DNA of 9,414 bases, taken from NCBI GenBank assembly GCA_003555285.1, contig PWGH01000011.1:1-9414 (forward strand). The letters run 5' to 3'. The position numbers and the translations under genes were made by a program. A model generated the notes under the pieces. It was not told the origin of the DNA. It searched no databases and saw only the letters and a list, made by a program, of their open reading frames with translations. This document shows positions 6,662 through 9,414 of the stretch, piece by piece; position 1 is the stretch's first letter; each line of letters opens with the position of its first letter. Source of the stretch: Thioalkalivibrio sp. (GTDB lineage Bacteria; Pseudomonadota; Gammaproteobacteria; Ectothiorhodospirales; Ectothiorhodospiraceae).

Positions 6662-7513
6662 ATGAAAACCCCAAAGAGCCTGCAGCCCCTGATCGACGAC
6701 GGGCTGATCGATCAGGTGGTCGGTCAACTCAAGAGCGGCAAGGAGGCCTCGGTCTACATCGTCGCCTGCGGCGACCAGCTCCGCTGTGCCAAGGCCTACA
6801 AGGAAGCTGACCACCGCGGCTTCCACAAGCTCGCCGAATACCAGGAGGGGCGCAAGGTCCGTGGCAGCCGCGATGCGCGTGCCATGGCGCGGCGCGGGCG
6901 CCATGGCCGGGAAGTCCAGGAGGCGCAGTGGAAGAACGCCGAAGTCGAGGCCCTGTATTGCCTGGCCGAGGCCGGTGTCCGCGTTCCCGTGCCCTATGGC
7001 GTCTTCGATCGGGGGCTGTTGATGGAGCTCGTGCTGGACGCCGACGGCGACACGGCCCCGCAGTTGCAGGATGCCGACATGACGGGCGAACAAGCGCAGG
7101 AATGGTTCCGGTTCATGATCACGCAGATCCAGCGCATGCTGTGCGCCGGTCTGATCCACGGGGATTTGTCGGGCTACAACGTGTTGCTGGACGCCCGGGG
7201 TCCGGTGATCATCGACCTGCCGCAGGCGGTCAGCGCCTCCGGCAACAACAATGCCTTTCGCATGCTCGAACGCGACGTCAACAACATGCGCACCACCTTT
7301 GGCCGCTTCGCTCCTGAGCTTCTGAACACCGAGTACGCCCACGAGATGTGGAGCCTGTTCGCCACCGGCGATCTGAAACCCGACACCGCCCTCACCGGCT
7401 GCTTCAAGCACCCCGAGGGCGCAGCCGATGTGGGCGCGGTGCTCGATCAGATCGAAGAGGCCCGCTTGGAAAACGAGGTTCGCCAGCGCGCGGCCGCCCT
7501 CGAGCAGGACTAG
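6662..7513 (+). CDS. RIO1-family atypical serine/threonine kinase
   Basis: 283 residues. It shows RIO-kinase landmarks in order: the nucleotide loop LKSGKEASVYIV (23-34); the ATP-anchoring lysine in RCAKAYK (Lys44); a hinge LLMELV (119-124); the catalytic loop LIHGDLSGYNVLL with Asp168 and Asn173; and the metal-binding VIIDLPQAV with Asp185, which replaces the DFG motif of ordinary kinases. All residues needed for ATP binding and phosphotransfer are present, so it looks active. RIO1/RIO2 mature the small ribosomal subunit in archaea and eukaryotes; bacterial targets are poorly known. It is cytosolic, and residues 60-90 are rich in Arg and could contact RNA. ATG 6662 fits the MKTPKxLxPLI opening that I recall for gammaproteobacterial members, but no clear ribosome site precedes it. 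An in-frame CTG at 6626 is a less likely start. The preceding small basic protein suggests a shared role. Confidence 0.9.
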   Translation: MKTPKSLQPLIDDGLIDQVVGQLKSGKEASVYIVACGDQLRCAKAYKEADHRGFHKLAEYQEGRKVRGSRDARAMARRGRHGREVQEAQWKNAEVEALYCLAEAGVRVPVPYGVFDRGLLMELVLDADGDTAPQLQDADMTGEQAQEWFRFMITQIQRMLCAGLIHGDLSGYNVLLDARGPVIIDLPQAVSASGNNNAFRMLERDVNNMRTTFGRFAPELLNTEYAHEMWSLFATGDLKPDTALTGCFKHPEGAADVGAVLDQIEEARLENEVRQRAAALEQD

Positions 7514-7522
7514 CCCCAAAGG

Positions 7523-7557
7523 ACGACCAGCCGCGAGGCCCCCTGGGGGCTGGTCGT
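7523..7557. terminator. Bidirectional terminator hairpin between the RIO kinase and PRC-barrel genes
   Basis: ACGACCAGCC (7523-7532) pairs perfectly with GGCTGGTCGT (7548-7557). Further C/G pairing is possible inside the 15-base loop. It lies 9 bp after the RIO kinase stop and 8 bp past the stop of the convergent gene, so it can serve both. The T-tracts are short on both sides (GTTTCC on plus, CCTTT on minus). Confidence 0.75.
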
Positions 7558-7565
7558 TTCCGGTC

Positions 7566-8099
7566 TTAGTTGAACATCCCGTTGTATTCGGGATCGCGGT
7601 CGAACTCCGGTGCCTCCCGTACCGCACCCGGGGCCACATCCGCGACCAGAACAAAGGCATCCGGATTCTCGGGATCCCGTTGCACCGCGATCAACTCCCA
7701 GTTCAGCGCCACATCCCGTGCGCCGATCCCCAAGAAACCGCCGACGCCAAACACGACCCCCACGACCCGTCCATCCTCACCCAGGATCAGATCGTCCACG
7801 GCCCCCAAGTCTTCGCCCTCACGGCCGATGGCATCGCGATTCTCTTCGACCGGTGGTGCATCCGCACTCCGGATACTGGTACCCATCAGATCGGTGATCA
7901 GCACCTGATCGGGCTCCAGACGGGTCAGAAAGCCCGGTTCGGTCGGGCTCATCTCGGCTTCCGGCGGTGCCGTTGCACCGGGTTGTTCCTGCGTTTGCGG
8001 CGGTTGCTGGAGCCCACCCTCCTCGTGCTGCTCTTGTTGCGCCAGCACCAACGCCGGGAACACCAAGGCAGTCACAATCAACATCTTCCAATGATTCAT
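7566..8099 (-). CDS. Exported PRC-barrel domain protein, paralogue 1
   Basis: 177 residues. An N-terminal signal peptide (MNHWKMLIVTALVFPALVLA) with likely cleavage before QQ at 21-22 predicts export to the periplasm. Residues 21-56 are a disordered Gln/Glu/Pro-rich linker. A PRC-barrel-like domain follows (about 60-165): LMGTSIR, a 24-residue loop, then LGAVDDLILGEDGRVVGVVFGVGG, GFLGIGARDVALNWELI and FVLVADV. PRC barrels are small beta-barrels found in the photosynthetic reaction-centre H subunit, RimM and many stress or envelope proteins, usually binding partners rather than catalysing reactions. It is about 6 residues shorter than the neighbouring paralogue at 8330 and shares its signal peptide start, linker position and the RDPExPDAFxxLADV segment. 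A GAGGGGAG ribosome site precedes the start. The 230 bp upstream suggests it can be transcribed separately. Function unknown. Confidence 0.88.
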   Translation of the reverse strand: MNHWKMLIVTALVFPALVLAQQEQHEEGGLQQPPQTQEQPGATAPPEAEMSPTEPGFLTRLEPDQVLITDLMGTSIRSADAPPVEENRDAIGREGEDLGAVDDLILGEDGRVVGVVFGVGGFLGIGARDVALNWELIAVQRDPENPDAFVLVADVAPGAVREAPEFDRDPEYNGMFN

Positions 8100-8180
8100 G
8101 ATTTCTCCCCTCGTAAGCAGTAGAAAGGATCAGGCCCATGGGAACTGGACCGGAAGGTACAGACACTGCGGCGCAGCGCA

Positions 8181-8207
8181 GAGAACATCGGCGCCGAGAG
8201 CATCGGC
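8181..8207. repeat. Short imperfect tandem repeat upstream of PRC-barrel paralogue 1
   Basis: GAGAACATCGGC (8181-8192) recurs as GAGAGCATCGGC (8196-8207) with one mismatch and a GCC spacer, giving a 15 bp period. It lies 82-108 bp upstream of the gene starting at 8099, where a repeated regulator site could sit. No known motif is recognised and chance is possible. Confidence 0.4.
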
Positions 8208-8264
8208 CGTTTCGGTGAAACATGGGCTGGGCGTCCCAGGTGGGCTTCCCAGCACGGGGCAACC

Positions 8265-8295
8265 TGAAGGCGCCCGGCGCAACCGGACGCCTTCA
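8265..8295 (-). terminator. Interrupted hairpin downstream of PRC-barrel paralogue 2, possible terminator
   Basis: TGAAGGCG (8265-8272) pairs with CGCCTTCA (8288-8295). Inside the loop CCGG (8274-8277) can pair with CCGG (8283-8286), giving a long stem with a small internal bulge. It starts 34 bp past the stop at 8330. No T-run follows on the minus strand, so termination may be partial, or the hairpin may stabilise the mRNA end. Confidence 0.45.
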
Positions 8296-8329
8296 TCCCA
8301 GGCGCTCCAAAACCCGTCGCGGAAACTAA

Positions 8330-8881
8330 CTAGAAGATTCCGTCGTCGTTATCCCGCTCGAATTCCGGCGCGTTCTCGACCGCTTGCGGATCGACGTCGG
8401 CCAGCACGATGAAGGCGTCCGGATCCTCCGGATCGCGCTGCACGTCCACCATCTCCCAGCTCAGCGCCACTTCCCGCTCGCCGATGCCGAGCCAGCCGCC
8501 CACCCCAACGACGATGCCGACGATCTCACCCTCACCCCCCAGAATGAGGTCGTCGACCGTGCCGATTTCTTCGCCTTCAGCCGCGATGCCTTCCCCAGGC
8601 TGCCCGGCGGCATCTTGATCCTGTCGCATTGCGGCTCCGCCACGGGCCCGGACCGGGCTTCCGATCAGGTTGTCGGCCAACACCTGGTTCTGTTCGAGCC
8701 GGGTGATGTACTCACGCTCCGGCCTTTCCTGGTCCCGCATCATGTCATTTTCCCGCGGTTCCATCTGACCCGGCATCTCGTGTTGCCGTTGTTCGGCGGC
8801 CCCTTCGCGTTCCGTCTGCTGGGCCATGGCCATTGCGGGAAACAGCAGCGCACCAATTCCAAGTAGCTTCCAGTAATTCAT
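8330..8881 (-). CDS. Exported PRC-barrel domain protein, paralogue 2
   Basis: 183 residues. A clear signal peptide (MNYWKLLGIGALLFPAMAMA) has a likely AMA-QQ cleavage site. Residues 21-56 are a charged, Met/Gln/Glu/Arg-rich disordered linker. The PRC-barrel-like domain (about 59-171) contains LADNLIGSPVR, a long loop (about 80-104), EEIGTVDDLILGGEGEIVGI, VVGVGGWLGIGEREVALSWEMVDV and FIVLADVDPQAV, with an acidic end. The loop between the first two strands is about 21 residues longer than in the third paralogue. AAGGAG eight bases before ATG gives a strong ribosome site. It is the middle of three tandem copies; exchange by recombination between copies is possible. The strong acidic bias would suit a periplasm exposed to high salt, which is inference. 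No enzyme motif is seen, and the target or partner is unknown. Confidence 0.88.
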   Translation of the reverse strand: MNYWKLLGIGALLFPAMAMAQQTEREGAAEQRQHEMPGQMEPRENDMMRDQERPEREYITRLEQNQVLADNLIGSPVRARGGAAMRQDQDAAGQPGEGIAAEGEEIGTVDDLILGGEGEIVGIVVGVGGWLGIGEREVALSWEMVDVQRDPEDPDAFIVLADVDPQAVENAPEFERDNDDGIF

Positions 8882-8972
8882 CAGGATCTCCTTAGGCTGT
8901 TGAGTATTGGACGGTTGACTAGGGACTGCAGGTCAACGGGGCGCTGAAACGGCGCCTTTCGGGCTGGTCAGA

Positions 8973-9414
8973 CTACTCGCCACGGCGGGTAAAACGCGGT
9001 GCCTCTTCTAGGGTTTCCTGATCCACGTCCACCACGAGTTCAAACTGCTCACGATCCTCGGGATCGCGATGCACCTGGATGGCGTCCCAATTCAGCGCCA
9101 CCCTTCGCTCGCCCAGACCGAGAAGGCCACCCACCCCCAGAATCACGCCTTCGATTTGTGCCTGCTCACCGACGATGAAATCCCGAATCGTGCCAATGCG
9201 CTCGCCATAGCGATTGATGACGTCATTTCCGATCATCTCTTCGACCACGTACTGCTGATCATCCAAGGCAGTAATGAAGTCCGGCTGCGCAGGCTCCCAG
9301 GGCTCCTGCACATCCTGCTGCGCCTGCGGATCTTGCATCTGCGGATCCTGCATCTGCGGATCCTGCATCTGCGGATCTTGCATCTGCTGATCTTGCATCT
9401 GCTGATCTTGCATC
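8973..9414 (-). CDS. PRC-barrel domain protein, paralogue 3 (5' end outside window)
   Basis: The 147 codons in the window include 146 readable residues before the TAG at 8973-8975. An ATG at 9413 opens the frame but is only the first Met of a repeat. There is no signal peptide, so the true start almost certainly lies upstream. The visible N-terminus is six MQD(P/Q)Q repeats, then an Asp/Glu/Pro linker (31-46). The PRC-barrel-like domain follows (about 46-140): VVEEMIGNDVINRYGERIGTI, RDFIVGEQAQIEGVILGVGG, LLGLGERRVALNWDAIQV and FELVVDVDQETL. Unlike the two other copies it has a compact turn (NRYGER) in place of the long loop, so it is nearer to a standard PRC barrel and may be the ancestral form. 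A small GC-rich hairpin (8940-8956) past the stop could be a weak terminator. Export is inferred from its paralogues. Confidence 0.82.
   Translation of the reverse strand, partial: MQDQQMQDQQMQDPQMQDPQMQDPQMQDPQAQQDVQEPWEPAQPDFITALDDQQYVVEEMIGNDVINRYGERIGTIRDFIVGEQAQIEGVILGVGGLLGLGERRVALNWDAIQVHRDPEDREQFELVVDVDQETLEEAPRFTRRGE
9324..9414 (-). repeat. Six-copy 15-bp tandem repeat encoding MQD(P/Q)Q
   Basis: Six consecutive 15 bp units (9324-9338, 9339-9353, 9354-9368, 9369-9383, 9384-9398 and 9399-9413) match ATGCAAGATCCGCAG or close variants on the minus strand. The two nearest the window edge read CAGCAG in place of CCGCAG, giving MQDQQ; four give MQDPQ. Differences are single substitutions at two positions. 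The array runs into the window edge and may continue. The length is a multiple of three, so copy-number change would keep the frame and alter only linker length. Confidence 0.92.

Noticed and set aside
6645..6665. Six-codon upstream frame (MSSIVS) whose stop overlaps the RIO kinase start
   Set aside because: No ribosome site precedes it and such short frames are common by chance; evidence is too thin for a leader peptide.
6620..7660. 346-codon open frame on the minus strand opposite the RIO kinase
   Set aside because: It is an antisense shadow caused by high GC and codon bias. The plus strand encodes a protein with intact kinase motifs.
8914..8937. GTTGAC...GTCAAC inverted repeat upstream of PRC paralogue 2
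   Set aside because: Only six-base arms with a 12-base spacer and no matching promoter or known regulator motif; likely chance.
9324..9414. CRISPR-like array
   Set aside because: The repeats are 15 bp, directly tandem with no spacers, in frame and coding, so it is a peptide repeat.

Overview
This 9.4 kb window is high-GC, gene-dense bacterial chromosome, most likely from a gammaproteobacterium. A halophilic or alkaliphilic sulfur-oxidiser or purple sulfur bacterium (Ectothiorhodospiraceae/Chromatiales type) would fit. The lineage is inferred from the combination of a KaiB/KaiC pair, NnrS, a small Lys-rich protein next to a RIO1-type kinase, and acidic exported PRC-barrel proteins. No rRNA or tRNA gene is visible to fix it.

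Left part (1-4831, all on the minus strand): a Kai-type module. Read in the direction of transcription it is: a membrane-anchored GAF-PAS-PAS protein with no kinase or cyclase output domain (4831-3008); KaiC (3011-1524); KaiB (1527-1198); and the first 367 residues of a multi-PAS protein (1101 to the window edge), probably a histidine kinase whose output lies outside. The first three genes are joined by two ATGA stop/start overlaps, so their translation is very likely coupled. There is no kaiA. KaiC keeps both P-loop ATPase domains and the catalytic glutamates. It has Ser-Ser rather than Ser-Thr at the phosphosite pair, and its C-terminus is too short for a normal KaiA-binding A-loop.

Middle (4832-6321): a 344 bp divergent control region, then nnrS on the plus strand, encoding a polytopic haem/NO-associated membrane protein. 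The region holds a TTG-N8-CAA site of the FNR/NnrR/Dnr type, a perfect 10+10 bp palindrome, and a plausible promoter for the kai operon. NO or redox sensing and the Kai module may therefore share control DNA.

Right-middle (6468-7513, plus strand): a 51-residue Lys/Glu/Gln-rich protein followed closely by a bacterial RIO1-family atypical kinase. It ends in a strong hairpin that probably serves as a bidirectional terminator.

Right (7566-9414, minus strand): three tandem paralogues of an exported PRC-barrel protein. The two complete ones have signal peptides and low-complexity Gln/Glu/Pro-rich linkers. The third is cut by the window edge and carries a six-copy, 15-bp tandem repeat encoding MQD(P/Q)Q. 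They look like a recently expanded envelope protein family, function unknown.
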